The position numbers were made by a program, and so were the translations under genes. This document shows, one piece after another, positions 20,759 to 32,969 of a stretch of DNA of 64,000 nt. The DNA is taken from the NCBI RefSeq assembly GCF_932294415.1, contig NC_065538.1:14689830-14753829 (forward strand), in the 5' to 3' direction. Source of the stretch: Quercus robur (taxonomy: Eukaryota > Streptophyta > Magnoliopsida > Fagales > Fagaceae). A model generated the notes under the pieces. The model had not been told where the DNA came from, made no database searches, and saw only the letters and a program-made list of their open reading frames with translations. Position 1 is the stretch's first letter. Each line of letters begins with the position of its first letter.

Positions 20759-23386
20759 TGTTGAGGACTCTTTTTTCGGCCCACATGGCATTACTTCATT
20801 GGCAACCCATGCCACATCAACATATTATGATGTTTTGGGGTAAATCTCTTTAAAGTCCAAAATAAGCTCATATCTCATTCAACTACATGGATTGGGCTCA
20901 CATGGCCCTTGAGATCCTTACTTCAAGAGGCGGATTTATGGTCCAATTTCCTTTTCTTCAATTGGGATCATAACCCATGATACCATTGACATCAATATAT
21001 AGATGGGGCTTAAGCAATGAATCAAAGCTCATGGCCCATATTACCTCTCTTACACTCATGGCAAGTGGCTTTTTCAACAAGAGCCCATATTTACACAAAA
21101 TGACAACAAAACCCGAGGTACGTCATCTCATCTTCGGCTTATGATCCAAACTCATAAGTCTCTTTGGGGAAACTTTGGGAGTCGTGATTTGGAGGGCTAA
21201 GAGGTGTGTTCAGTAAAGCTCCAGCAGTTTAAAGTTGATAAAAAGAGACATGTTGCTTGGCGTGTCTTCTCCAACTCCCTAAACTCTGATGAGTCCGTGT
21301 GTAACGGGTAACATATGGTAAGCATCTCTTATCACATAGCACTTTAGATGATAAAATTCTCTATTGCTCTTTTCCTAAAACTTAATATTCATCATGTGAT
21401 AAATACTCAATATCTTCAGCCATCTAACTGCTGAGAAAATAACTGTTCATTCAATCCCTAGCTGTTGCTATCCAAATTTAGAAACTTCATCATATTATTC
21501 TACATAATCCCATTACTACTTTCAACTAAAATCCAACTCAAACACATGGCCCAATCTGATTGGCTATCTTTAATCTCCAACTATATACAAAATATTCATG
21601 ATACCTCTAATACTCAGTTGCTGTCTGCCACAATTAGACTATATATTTCTCTGTCAGCTGCTAGAGCAAAGCATTAAATACTCTTCTTGCTCACCAAGAT
21701 TAAGTCATAACACAATGAGACCTTAACTAGATCTCTAAAACTTTATTAACTTTCAACCAATCCTTCTATTACTTACTAAAAACATGTTGTAATGGAACCT
21801 TGGACCAAAAACACGAACACTCGAAAAAGGAAACATTTCCACCAAAGCCCCAGCAGTGTATTCAGCACTTGACACCTGGCTAGAAGTGATATCATCAGCA
21901 TTTTAATGCTCAAATCCCATCAACCTAACATCTGACCCCATCTGCTTCTGCCCCAAACAACAGCTGTCTTATGACAATTGTGACAACTGTCTCATGAATA
22001 CCTTAAAGCTAAACATACCATTTCTGCTACATTTTTGTCTGATATTATTTACTAAAATAACCCCTTAAACTTAGCTCCAAAGAGGACCCTTCATCAACAC
22101 CTCAAGGTGGGGGGACACCAATGGAGAAGAACAACTCTCTCATAAAAATTCTCTATTCTCTCTCCCTCTAATAATCTTCTAAAACTCTTAATGAAGTTTT
22201 AATCTTCTGAGTTTTTTAGTTTCCAAATTAGGAACTAAACTCTTTAGCCCTTAGCTCATAAATTCCCTTCGTAAGCCCTCATACATCCTCCAGCAGAAAA
22301 TCCCAGCAGCTTTGCCAAACACACTACAACACTATTACCCCTCTTATACTCATTCTCTCACTCTCCATATTCAGAAAATACACCTATCTTACTACTTCTA
22401 TCTCCAAATACCTAAACACATCTCCATACTCTTCTCTTACAAGATCTTTCCTCTTGGAAAGCCATCTTTACAACTTCTCCAGTGGTTATAATCTCACATT
22501 TTTACTATCTTTAACCTCTATATCTCTCATACTTCCATATATCATACATATCACAAATACTATATCCCACAAAACATCTATATCTTTTACCATCTCCACA
22601 CTTCTCAAGAGATATCAAACACTCATACTAAAAGCCCTTCTCATGGAAGGCATGAACTTCTATTATTAAAACCCTTCTCCTAGAAGGCACCAAGATCTTT
22701 TATCAAAGCCCTTCTCTCAGAAAGCACAACTACTTCTTACAAAAGCCCTTCCCTCAGAAGGCATAAATTACATCTTACAAAAGCCCTTCCCAGTGAAGGC
22801 AACACTATTCATTACTTCACAACAATCAAAAGAGTATTGTCAAAGGGGAAACACATTTAAGTGCATGATATGAGGGTCAAGTTTAAGCAGCCCCTACACA
22901 CAACTAGACATACTCTCTCTCCCTCTAGTTGCACCCATTTTTCCCTTTCAATAACGAAATTATCATGGCAAACTTTCTCTCTACCGCTGGAGTCATTTTG
23001 CTGGAATCCTATCAGCTCACTGTTGTTGCACGACTGGGGCTATAAACCATCAGAGATAAGTGACTCTGCTTCCATATTTTTAAATTTACATCTTTGAGTA
23101 CATGATTACTTTACCTCTAAATAAATACTACTTTATTTCAATTGTTATTACAACTACTAATTAAATTTATCATATCAAATGCATATTGTATATTTATTCA
23201 ACCATTATCGTGATTCTTAGACTTTGGCTTTAACGGTTTTGTAGGCTTAAAAATATGCCGGTAGCCATTGGACCTTGTGGCCCAATGTTGAGTTCCGGAG
23301 GCTACTCCCCAAAAAATCCCAGGCCTACTAAGGTCATCCCTCCAATGAACCACACATGGCTGGGCAACTAAAAAAAGCCCCGAACA
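20759..23386. mobile_element. Solo LTR, 2.6 kb, with 5-bp target duplication
   Basis: The block starts TGTTGAGGACTC and ends CCCCGAACA, and is flanked by AAGAT at 20754-20758 and again at 23387-23391. The paralogous spacer is uninterrupted at the matching site (about 37125-37135). TG...CA ends, a 5-bp duplication and no internal coding region fit a lone long terminal repeat of a large-LTR retrotransposon, left after recombination. It contains degenerate AAGCCCTTCTC-type repeats at about 22635-22800. No gene is supported. Confidence 0.75.
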
Positions 23387-23509
23387 AAGATTAACCTTTT
23401 CATTTATAACCAATAAAAATAAACATTACAACAATCCAACTTTAAAGAGAAAATCCCGTAGCCATTTGTGGCAGATGTGTTTAGAAAAAAAAAAAAAAAT
23501 TGAGCCTTT

Positions 23510-23762
23510 TATGTCCATTTCGGTCTATTTCCGTCTACAACAATCTATTCGGTCCATTTCAATATATTTTGGTCTATTCAGTGTACTTTGGTCTATTTCG
23601 ATCCAATTTGGTCCATTCAGTCTATTTTAGTCGACTTCAATCCATTTGGTCTACTTTGGTCTATTTAGTTCACCTCCGTCCAATTCTGTCCACTTTCGTA
23701 CATTCAATCTACTTCAGTCCATTTTGGTCTATTGCGGTCCATTTAGTCCACTTTAGTATATT
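23510..23762. repeat. Degenerate GGTCYATTT short-period repeat
   Basis: About 25 imperfect copies of a 10-11-bp phrase such as TTTGGTCCATTTCGGTCTA occur in succession. The same array is in the paralogous spacer at 38285-38490, so it predates the duplication. Confidence 0.8.
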
Positions 23763-24033
23763 AAAAAAAAAAATACTAAAAAAGTATTTGCAAATGACCA
23801 AACATAGCTGTCAAAAAAGTATTTAAATTTAAAATTAATCGTGTTACATTGGCAAATTATAACTAGACTATGATTTTCTAAAGATTTTTTAAGAAAATAT
23901 CTTTTCTACAAAATTATTGTTTAATTGATTAACATACGACATATCAATCAGTATTTGGTTTAGTTCGGTCACTTGTTTTGGCTATTAAGAAATCAAATTT
24001 AGTTGTTTCCATCATTTGAGAAGGCTATTTATT

Positions 24034-24320
24034 CACTACAAGAAACTTGGCTATTTTCAACGGTTAAAACCGTCGAAAAAAGTATTAAAAACTGTTGAAA
24101 AAAATATTTTCAATGGTTGGAATGACTGTAGAGAACCATTATTAAAAACCATGTTGAGAACATTTTTCTACGGCCTATGCAACCGTTGAAAAAAGTATTA
24201 CACATTTATTATCAGTTAATAACCGTCGAAATATATACACATAAATGTAGATTAAAGTATGCTTATTACTTTTATCTACAGGCACCCAACCATTGAAATA
24301 AGTATTTTCTTGTTAAAAAA
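24034..24320 (+). mobile_element. CACTA element, left terminus with subterminal repeats
   Basis: CACTACAAGAAA at 24034 begins exactly where similarity to the paralogous spacer ends (after CTATTTATT). It is followed by several AACCGTCGAAAA / TTTTCAACGGTT motifs in both orientations, the normal subterminal layout of a CACTA element. A matching right end was not found, so the extent is unknown. The gene fragments at 25171-28342 could lie inside it. Confidence 0.65.
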
Positions 24321-25170
24321 AAAAAAAATTGGATGCACTCTTTAACATTAATCAAAATTTAATAACTTGAAACAAACTGTAAAAATCAATACAACTCAAC
24401 TACTCTGCCGACTACCCTTTACTCTCTTAAATTTACATTGTTCGTCTACCTTTCAAAATAGAAGATTCTTATAACCTTTAACCTTCAAGACCAATTCATT
24501 GAAAATTTTAAAAACATAGTGACTCACATCTGCCATCCAAACATCTATAGCCGGGTCCTCTTCAATGCGCATGAGATCCCATTAATCACTAAGTTCTTTT
24601 GATGCCTGCAAAAAGTGTCGTCCATTAGTCATTGTTATAAGTGCCAAACCTAAATAAAAAGCCAAATAAGGGTAGTTCATTTTAGGAAGAAAATGCACCT
24701 ACCTAAAAAATTAAATAAATAAAACCAGCACAAAAAAAAGTCACATATTAGCAATTTACAAATGTATAGATGCAAACTTGGTAAGTGAAAGTGAATCATT
24801 GGACTGAACTATCAACATTTTAAAGGAGGTAATTTATTCTATTAACATTTCCAAAATTCAAATTCAAATTCAAATAAGAAAACACTTAAAATTGAATAAA
24901 CTCATTTCTTAAAATTAAAACTGACCATATCAGAACTAGCTAAAACTAAAAGAAATGCAATAAACAAAAACAAATAACTGTGCACATGCTATAAATAGAA
25001 ACTGAACGTAACTAATTTGGAACAAAGTGATGTAAGCCATGGGAACATAAATCTGAAACCAATTTCCTGTTTGGATAAAAGAGGTTATTTATGTCGTATG
25101 CTGTTTTAAGAGGCATGAAGTAGAATCATCCTGCATTTCATCTGAAAATTGCAAGATAGTAATTGCTTAC
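24321..25170. other. AT-rich stretch, possible CACTA interior
   Basis: On the minus strand near 24500-24610 there is a short patch reading WDLMRIEEDPAIDVWMADVSH, exon-like in composition but of unassigned family. Otherwise no coding sequence is seen. Confidence 0.3.
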
Positions 25171-25980
25171 AAGAATTTGCCTTCTCTTGGTTAAGTCTGT
25201 AGGTGGCCATCGCTGAAAAGTGAGGGAATTAATAAGTATGCCGTGATTGTTTTGTCTCACATTTAGCAATTAGTTAGAAATTGCATATTCTATAAGATGA
25301 AGTAGATACAAAAACATGTGTTAGCAAAATTCATCGCCAACCTAATTGCTTCCAAGAAGAGAGTATCATGCAACTTTATTAGATTGAAATAATATGAAAT
25401 AGGACCAACAAGGACTCTTCCTGCATACATTGCAAAATTCCCTGAACACAGGAAAAATTATGTCATCACCCATGACAATTTCTGCATGTCTTCTGACCAA
25501 AGCAATCCACTGAGATCAACATAAAGAAAGTTCATAATAGGAAATTATAGGAATCAATAACTAGAAAAATAAATTGTTTGTCCAATTGAAAATTAAAAAC
25601 AATTATGATGATATATGGTCTGCCTTGTCTTGTTCTAGAAAACAAGCATTGCTTGGAAGTAATATTAGGACTCAATTTCTAGTTTTTGGCTGTTGATAGT
25701 GCAAGACTATAAGGGAGGGAAAAGAAAAGTGCCTTTGTCTTACTTTGGTGAGGGCAATTTTTTGAGTAGCATCCAGACAACACCTAAGCTAGTGTATTGG
25801 ACAAGGTCAGGCCATTCATTTTAAAAGAGGACGTCCATAACTGAATCAGAAATTTAGTAAATGATTGAGAAAGTATTTGAATCAACAATGTGACCTAAAT
25901 GGGGTAGCATTTCTGAGGCACAACTTTGATACAAAATGTACACTTTCATCTAACAAATTTGCATCTAGAAATTAAGTTAT

Positions 25981-26002
25981 GGGGGTGGGGGTGGGGGTGG
26001 GG
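25981..26002 (+). repeat. G-quadruplex-type tract
   Basis: Three GGGGGT units followed by GGGG give four G runs with single-T loops, an ideal intramolecular G4 pattern. It lies between exon-like pieces of the GT14 fragment. Confidence 0.85.
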
Positions 26003-26539
26003 AGAAGAGGGATGAATAACATTCCATGCAATTTTCCTATGTCTTTATTGTCACAAGTGGTAAGAACTATGAACTATTTTTTTTTTGGATGGGAAGAACT
26101 ATAAACTAAATTGAAAGCAAAGATATAAATAACTAAATTTTAGGGGAAGATATAAAACCTGGGATCCTTTTTGCCATTTCTCCTCTGGTATTGCAGGTGA
26201 CATCTTTGGATCCTAGCGATCTTCATTGATGTTAATAAAGCTAACACAGTCACACAGAGTACATAAAACTCACTAACTCAGCTTAATTTTATTCTTTCTT
26301 CCATATTTGCAAAAGACATCAAAGTATTGGTTTACGAATTGATATAAGAAAGGCAACTATTTATTCTAGTTTTCATGGACCCAAAACTGCTCTTATGACT
26401 ACCTGTCCACAAAACTTTTTTGGAGAAGACATCACAGCGTTGTAGATGTAACTGAAGCCGTACAATGGTATACAATTGTAACACGAGATTAATAAAAATA
26501 AAAAATCACTAATGAAAAATGTCAATTAATTTTTGTTGT

Positions 26540-27345
26540 GAAAATTGGTTGTTAACACAAGGTTAAATAAGAGAGAGAAGAAAATATGACATAAGGAATT
26601 TACGTGGTTCAGCAATATGCATACGTTTATCGGAGGTGATAGAATAAAATTTCACTATAACTGTGGAGATTACAACAATGACTTGAACACATTCTCACAC
26701 AAACCCAAACCCCAAATTTACCCTTGGTTCTCTCACATAAATAGAGAACACCCCATTGTATTTAAACAAAAGTTGCAAGACACTAACTTCCTACACTCTG
26801 GTGCACACACACAGAAGAAGTTCTAATTGCTATCTCCGTAGCTCACATGCATTGCTCTCATTTGCTCCACCTCTATTTATAGCCAAACCTTTAGCCGAAG
26901 TATCACCTACATGAAACATATCAAGTCAACAAAAATGGCCAGCATTTATTGCCAATGAAGTCATACATTTCGGCTAGCATGTATTTGGCAACTTCAGGTG
27001 TAGTTCCTTGCCCTTTCTTAACAATTCAGGAATGCCAATGGAGTCATACATTTTGGACAAAAGGTGAAGTATGTATGCATGTCAATAATGCAAGACTTCT
27101 ATCAACAAAGAAGTCAATAAATTTGGCCATGAGTCCATGCAACATTTAATGTAACTTCTTGCATTTCTTCAGGTAAGAAATCATAGAAATCATGCAACTT
27201 CCTGATGGTTTGTTGACTAATGTCAAGCCATCAATTTTGACAATTCAAGCCATTCCAACAATTTTGCATCAAGTAAATGCAATAATAGTCAACAAGGAAA
27301 ACTTATAAGCTGGTCAATCATTTCAAAAGAAAAAATCAATAAATT
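26540..27345. mobile_element. Possible LTR-type insertion within the GT14 fragment
   Basis: This stretch interrupts the glycosyltransferase fragment. It begins near TGTTAACACAAGGTTAAATA and contains TTTACGTGGTTCAGCAAT, a phrase common near the transcription start of plant Copia-type LTRs. It could be a solo LTR of about 0.8 kb. Ends and target duplication were not established. Confidence 0.3.
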
Positions 27346-27870
27346 ATTGGATAGAAACTACATGAAGAGCATAGCACAAACAGAATCATTAGCAATGTAG
27401 CATCCAACACGCAGCAGTTCATAAAATTGGAATTAATCTATCAGAGAGAAGAATAAATCTCTGATTGGCTGGATCTTCAAGTGCTTTTTCAAGTAATAAC
27501 CACTCTGCCATTATCATACTTGATTCTCCTCGGACTACCTGCCATATCCATATCAATTAAAGTATGAGCATATTAATTTTGGAACCAAATCATTGCATGC
27601 AACTAATCTGTTTGGATGACAAGAAAATACAGGGGAAAAAAAGAAAGAATTTATGTTCAACTTAGGCTGATAAAGATAAAATTTTTCAAGTTAGAGTCAT
27701 AAGATTCAAACCTTGTTTTCTAAAATTTTCCATCATTTTCTTGGCAGACAAATTGAGGGTAAGCGAAAATCAAATATAAATATGAACTAGTTCTAGTCGT
27801 TTATCAAAGTAAATTAGCTAGAGGCATATATACCTGAATGCTATTGATTAACTGTCGGCATATATAGTCC

Positions 27871-28342
27871 TTTATATGGTACATGATAACGATTTGTATA
27901 AGGTTTAAATGGTTTAGGTTCACCCTGCAACAAAATCACCATTATTTCATAAACCAAATTATTACAACTCTTTGCAAAAGCATCTGTCACCACACTAAGG
28001 ATATTATAACCAAGTACTGTATGCTTTTGAACAAAAAAATTAGTTAGTTATATTAAAGAGAAATAGCAAGCACCAAGCTTTGCACACAAAATACAAGCAG
28101 TCAAGAATGATCAAACCAGAGATATACAAGTCTGTCAAGAAGAATCCAAAGCTGGCATAGATGCATACCAATTCAGGAACAAAATCGATCTCATGATTCC
28201 CCGCAGTCCATATCCAAGGTTGATAAGCAGCATCTCTCTCTATGAACCTTCCCCATGTATCCCACCTGTTGTTTTCATGTAATGGATAATCATCTGCATA
28301 AGAGAGGTCTCCAACAAACAATACTGTTTGCCCTTTTGTTGG
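27871..28342 (-). pseudogene. Purple acid phosphatase fragment (two exons)
   Basis: Minus-strand piece 28169-28342 encodes the metallophosphatase core: [15 protein letters not shown], then [20 protein letters not shown] and TAGNHEIDF. It keeps the metal-binding GDLSYAD and GNHE motifs and ends at a GTATGC donor. The next piece, 27871-27924, after a TTGCAG acceptor, encodes GEPKPFKPYTNRYHVPYK and is followed by a stop. The N-terminal fibronectin-like part and the later histidine motifs are absent, so it is not a working enzyme. Plant purple acid phosphatases are secreted or vacuolar phosphate-scavenging enzymes. It lies next to, and on the same strand as, an unrelated glycosyltransferase fragment, which suggests both were carried here. 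Confidence 0.82.
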
Positions 28343-28494
28343 GTTTAATTATTACAACATGATTATCATCGCATACATTTGGTGCAATGGTCACTCCACA
28401 AGTAAAGGTTGAAGTTCAAGTTTCCAAGGAGTTTTATACGCATATAAATAACTACTACTACCCACTGTTATCTAAACTCCCTTTAGCCACTATA

Positions 28495-28895
28495 AGAGCA
28501 TCTCTAGTAGATTAGACAAATTTTTGTACTGTTTGAAGAATGAACAGTGATTTTTACATTTTAGCTACCCACTTTTTCAAATACACTTTCCAACAAATTC
28601 TCTATCCCATTCTTTATCTTATTTAAATATTATTTCTTCATTCATTATTTATTCTTTTTTTAACAACTACATATCTTCCAACATTTTTTTCTTCAATACT
28701 TGATTATTATAATAGAAAAAAAAAAAAAAAAAAACATTTGAAGAATGAACAATAGCTGATCAGACTTGATGAGCTACTGTTCATGAGCCAAAAAAAATTT
28801 CCGGGTATAAAGAGTCCATTGGATACATATTTTGTGGATTTACTCTTTACTATAGAGAGGATTTTATGTTTAACTCTCCTATTGAAGATGCTCTA
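28495..28895. mobile_element. MITE with AGAGCATC termini
   Basis: The left AGAGCATCTCTAGTAGA and the right end, which reads AGAGCATCTTCAATAGGAGA on the other strand, make short terminal inverted repeats around about 400 bp of AT-rich DNA. The interior has a repeated TTGAAGAATGAACA phrase and no ORF. These are hAT-type MITE ends. The target duplication is unclear. Confidence 0.6.
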
Positions 28896-29192
28896 AAGCA
28901 TATGAAGTGCAAAAAAAAAAAAAAAAAAAAAAAACTTACAACCTATGAAAGATTTCCAACCTCCATTACTAGGTTCTTTTTAATGTCAGATGCCAGTCGC
29001 ATGGGAGTTAGAGAACCGAACACAGTGCAAACTAAGATTGAAAGGAGAAAATTCCAAGACTAAGATTAATCACATGCATCAAGATCCTTTGTACAAATAT
29101 TGATGGTGTTTCATTCAAGACAATTTATTACTTCTAATTGGGTCTAGTCAGATTTCAAGTTCTGCTCTGGGGTACTACTCTTCAAATTTCCT

Positions 29193-32100
29193 TCATTTCT
29201 CATCCAATTTGACACCCTGAGCTTGATAAAAATACTTCCATTTAAAGTCATCAAAGTTGATGCGTCTAAGGGACATTTTTTCCATATTTCCCGCACTGCT
29301 TCCAGCTTTATTTAGCTCAGCAAGGCGCTTTTGTTTGGCCTCATTCTCAATCTGCCTCTGATACTCCAAATGCTCTTCAAGCATTCTTTGCTCTTTCTCC
29401 TCCTCAGGTGTAAGTTTCCGTTCCTCTTGCTCCAATTCATCAGTGGTTACAGGACCAACAATCTCAGGATAAATAGGATCATTTCCATCATGCGCAGCTG
29501 GAGAAGAACTGAGGCACAGCACATGTGAAAACACATTGAAATTTATTTAAGCCTAAGGGAGTGGGAGCACATACGGCCACAAATTTACATGTGTTTTAAT
29601 CATGCAAAAGTTGAAGTATGAACCAAAAAAAAAAAAAAAAACAAAAACAAAAACTTACATTTGCTCCACATTTTCCTGTTGCTCCTCGCTACCTCCAGTT
29701 GCCTACAATAAGCGAATTGTATAGTTTTAGGACATTAGTTTGCATAATCGATTCTCTTTGTTTTGTGGGAACTGGCAACTCTCTGCAGATCTTATATTTT
29801 TATTTCTTTCTTTCTGTTTCAAAAAGGTTTGTGTTTTATCAATTTTAATTAAACTCGATCTTAGCTGCTTTCTTGTATTTGGATTCTTAATGTATTGGTC
29901 ATATCCAATTATTGCATTCCTTACTAAAAAAAATATGTATTAAATTTAGTTCCATTGCTGTGCAAATGTAAAGTTTATATCCAATTAATAGCTGCTGTGT
30001 TAATCTATTTCAGTATGAGAGTGTGCTCAATGTGCGCTGTATGTCATATGTATTAGATTGCTCAATTTATTGTCATTCATAGTTCAGATCCTTACATACT
30101 TCTGTTCTACTAAACTTGATCTACTTTTTCCTAACTTGGCTACCTCAGAAATACCCACTTCATTTACACTATCTTTTGGTTTTGTTTCACCTTTTAACTC
30201 TATCTCCTCCATATCCAAAGTCTGTTAGCATCCAATTCAACTACATTTGTCCAATTTTTTCCATCTTATTTTAATATTTAACATGTTTAGATGCTCTTAT
30301 TTTCCCACTTTTAGTTCCTGCCCCTTCTGCATTTTTTTCTGGAGAATTTATACATGTGTAGCTTTAGACAACTGAAACTACCATAAAAAAGAAACAAAAC
30401 AATAACCATCATACAAGACCTTTAATTCCTTGGGCCTTCTTTTATCCTTTTTCTTCTTTTTATCCTTTGATTTTCTCTGTCCTTGTCTTGCATTACCACC
30501 TCCTTTGTCAGTCTTTTTCTTGTCATCAAGTTCAAATTCTGATAAGAATGCTTCTTCAACAGCCTCATACTTCTTTTTTGCATCTTTGTTGGCCGGATCT
30601 TCCAGTCGTACCTACAAAAGGGGAATAGTACACCGAAAACATCAAATCATAGACGGGTAGGAAGGTAACTACATGAATACCTTCAACAAAACAGCACAGA
30701 GAATTCAACACAAACCCGCATGAATGACTTCAGCAGGGGCACCAAAATTGATCGGTAATCACAAGCAGTTACCGTATCAATTTTCTTAGCTGTCTGCTGC
30801 ATAGCAATAGTAGTTGTCCTGATTATAGCATCACATTTGCAAATCTGCAACAACAAACATACTGAGATTCAATCAACCTGTGGAATATAGCAGTTCATCA
30901 AGCAACATCTTTAATATTTCTCACCCCACTACACTGAGAGACATTCGATTTCACATCAAACAATTTGAAAATTTGACATGTTTATAAATTTGGCTATACC
31001 ATACCTTTGCTGCCGTCTCACCAATCAGCCTTTTAATCTCCAATTTTATTTCATTGTCCACATGATGTCCTACCAAAATTTTCCATATGATGTCTGACTC
31101 AAAATTCTCATCATTTGTGTTCTTAATCTGTCTCTCCCGCTTTGACAAGAGAGGCTCATAACTCAATGGTTCATTCCCAAACTCTTCCCTTCTCTTATCT
31201 TCTTCAGCACATATACTATCCAAATTCTGACATTCCTTAAAGTCTCTAAAGCACTCTATTTTTTTCTCACAAATATTCTGCATCTGGTGAAATTCAGCCT
31301 CGTAGATCTTGAAAAACTCTTTCCCTTGACTTCTACAAGTTTCTATCAAATTTTTCCACTGCTTCAATTGCTCCCCAATATTAGTACCTCCCTTCAATAA
31401 CCAATCCACAATAGCATCTTTATGTTCATCATCATTTAGTTCGATTTCATCAACAGCACTAGAAGTAACAGCAGCTCCATCATTTGGCACAACAAGCTGT
31501 CCACTCAACATTCTCTTGTCAAATTCAACAAAAGAGAAGTCCTCATTAAAAACAAGCTTCTCACATGGCTCACCTCTAACCTCATCATTCACAAGACTCT
31601 TGCAGAGCCCGTGTAACCCACAAATATTGCCAAGATTATCCAAGAACTCAAACACACGATTAAGCTCTGAGATGTCAAGAAAGCACGCCGAGAGCAGAGT
31701 GCGGTTCATACAATGTTCCTTAAGCAACTGTTCTGGGATTCGCTTCTTCAGCATATCCATTATCACGAACATTAACCCTTGAAGATGGCTCCGAACGAAA
31801 CATCTAATGCTCAAGAACTGGTCTAATAGTGCTCGGATTTTATTAATGATCGCTTCACGTTCTATATCGATGCAATAAGGCCATTTTTGTTTCAAGAAAA
31901 CTTCATCTCCACCCTCTTTTCTTGACAAATCTTCCATCATTTTCACAGCGGCGACCACATCCACGGGTCTCCATTTTATTGATTTAACGGAGTCATGGAT
32001 TGAATCAGATACAATTTTCGGCTCTACAGACCGTAACTCATCAGATAAAGTCCCTAAATGCACACTCTTCAGATGCTCTGCATTCAATTTTACGTCAAAA

Positions 32101-32969
32101 AACCTCTCGCCACAACAACAACACGTCCAAAACTTCCAATTCTTCGCCGCCTTCACGTGCTCCACCGCCTGCATCACCACCGCCACAGCCTGCGGTGATT
32201 TTTTCTTATCAAAATGCAGTTTAAGGCTTTTGATTCGAATCCTCAACAAATCCTTCTTTAGCTCCATACTCATCGTGTCATTCCAGTAATCCTTGACACG
32301 GGTCACCACAGTTTCATCGTTCAACACTTTCTTGAGGTTCTTCCTCAACGCAATAGCTTTCTCTTCGATCTCTTCCTTTCTTCCTTGTAGTTCTTGAATC
32401 TCATTCTTTATGATTTCCAAAAATTTAGTGTCAATGAAATACTTGCTTTTCAATCTGAGGAGCCTGAGTTTCATTCTGTGTAATTCACTTTGGGACTGTG
32501 TGAGCCAACTTTCGGGGTTGTTGTCCTTGTATTGGATGGCTAAACCGGTATCAGATGCTTCAATCACGGCTTCTAAGCCGGCATTGGCGTCGTTTCTGGC
32601 TAATGCCATTAGTGCGGAAGCGTGGAAGAACCAGAAAGAGAGGGAGTCTTGACATAACTGCACCGCTCGCTTAGATGAGTTGACGGATCTCTTGATATGT
32701 TCGAGCATCTCGGGGCGGTAATTGTCGATGATGGTGGCTAAATGCGAGATTTTTAAGTGGATGAAGCTGAGGGTGCCGTGTGCAAGAGCGGAGTTTGGGT
32801 GGCGGGATAGGGTGGACTTGACAAGTTTGAGGGCTTCGGTTGGGTGCCCATTGTAAAGTTCATCAATGGCGCCATTGACTTCTTTGGTGATGGTGAGTGA
32901 TCGATCATCAACATCAGACGGTGGAGGGTGAGAAGGAGAGGCAGTTGCATTGCGTTTCTTGCTTCTCAT
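29193..32969 (-). CDS. DUF627/DUF629 protein, copy B (ubiquitin-hydrolase-related, no peptidase domain)
   Basis: Five exons on the minus strand: 31005-32969, 30716-30844, 30420-30611, 29659-29702 and 29193-29508, all with GT-AG introns and a continuous frame of 881 residues. Residues of about 30-140 are the TPR-like DUF627 region, with NGHPTEALKLVKSTLSRHPN. DUF629 follows and includes a C2H2-like finger (Cys283, Cys286, His299, His304). The end is Lys-rich (exon 3) and Glu-rich coiled-coil (exon 5, EEHLEYQRQIENEAKQK), stopping at VKLDEK. Full-length plant relatives continue into a ubiquitin C-terminal hydrolase domain of about 1600 residues in total; this gene ends before it. It may act as a binding or regulatory form, but its role is unknown. 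Copies A, C and D are neighbours in tandem. Confidence 0.88.

Larger units (their letters stand above)
17340..24033. repeat. Spacer copy 1, paralogous to 33470-38785
   Basis: Once later insertions are set aside, this spacer is collinear with spacer copy 2: 17385-17470 matches 33500-33520 plus 35500-35555, 19140-20758 matches about 35550-37130, and 23392-24033 matches 37131-37231 plus 38268-38785. The copies differ by substitutions, small indels and five insertions present in only one copy. No gene is seen in the shared part. Confidence 0.85.
25171..27538 (-). pseudogene. GT14/DUF266 (Core-2/I-branching-like) glycosyltransferase fragment
   Basis: Five exon-like pieces lie in the correct order on the minus strand: 27439-27538 (GESSMIMAEWLLLEKALED, then PANQRFILLSD), 26403-26468 (PLYGFSYIYNAVMSSPKKF), 26159-26215 (KMSPAIPEEKWQKGSQ), 25437-25509 (WIALVRRHAEIVMGDDIIF) and 25171-25212 (RWPPTDLTKRRQIL). 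Most have AG/GT borders. Together they follow the middle to late part of plant Core-2/I-branching-like enzymes, Golgi type-II glycosyltransferases. The N-terminal membrane anchor and the C-terminal end are missing. An insertion of about 900 bp separates the first two pieces. It cannot make a complete enzyme. It may be a captured fragment. Confidence 0.75.

Noticed and set aside
28040-28321. A purple acid phosphatase as a working gene
   Set aside because: Only two exon pieces are present, the second runs into a stop, and both protein ends are missing.
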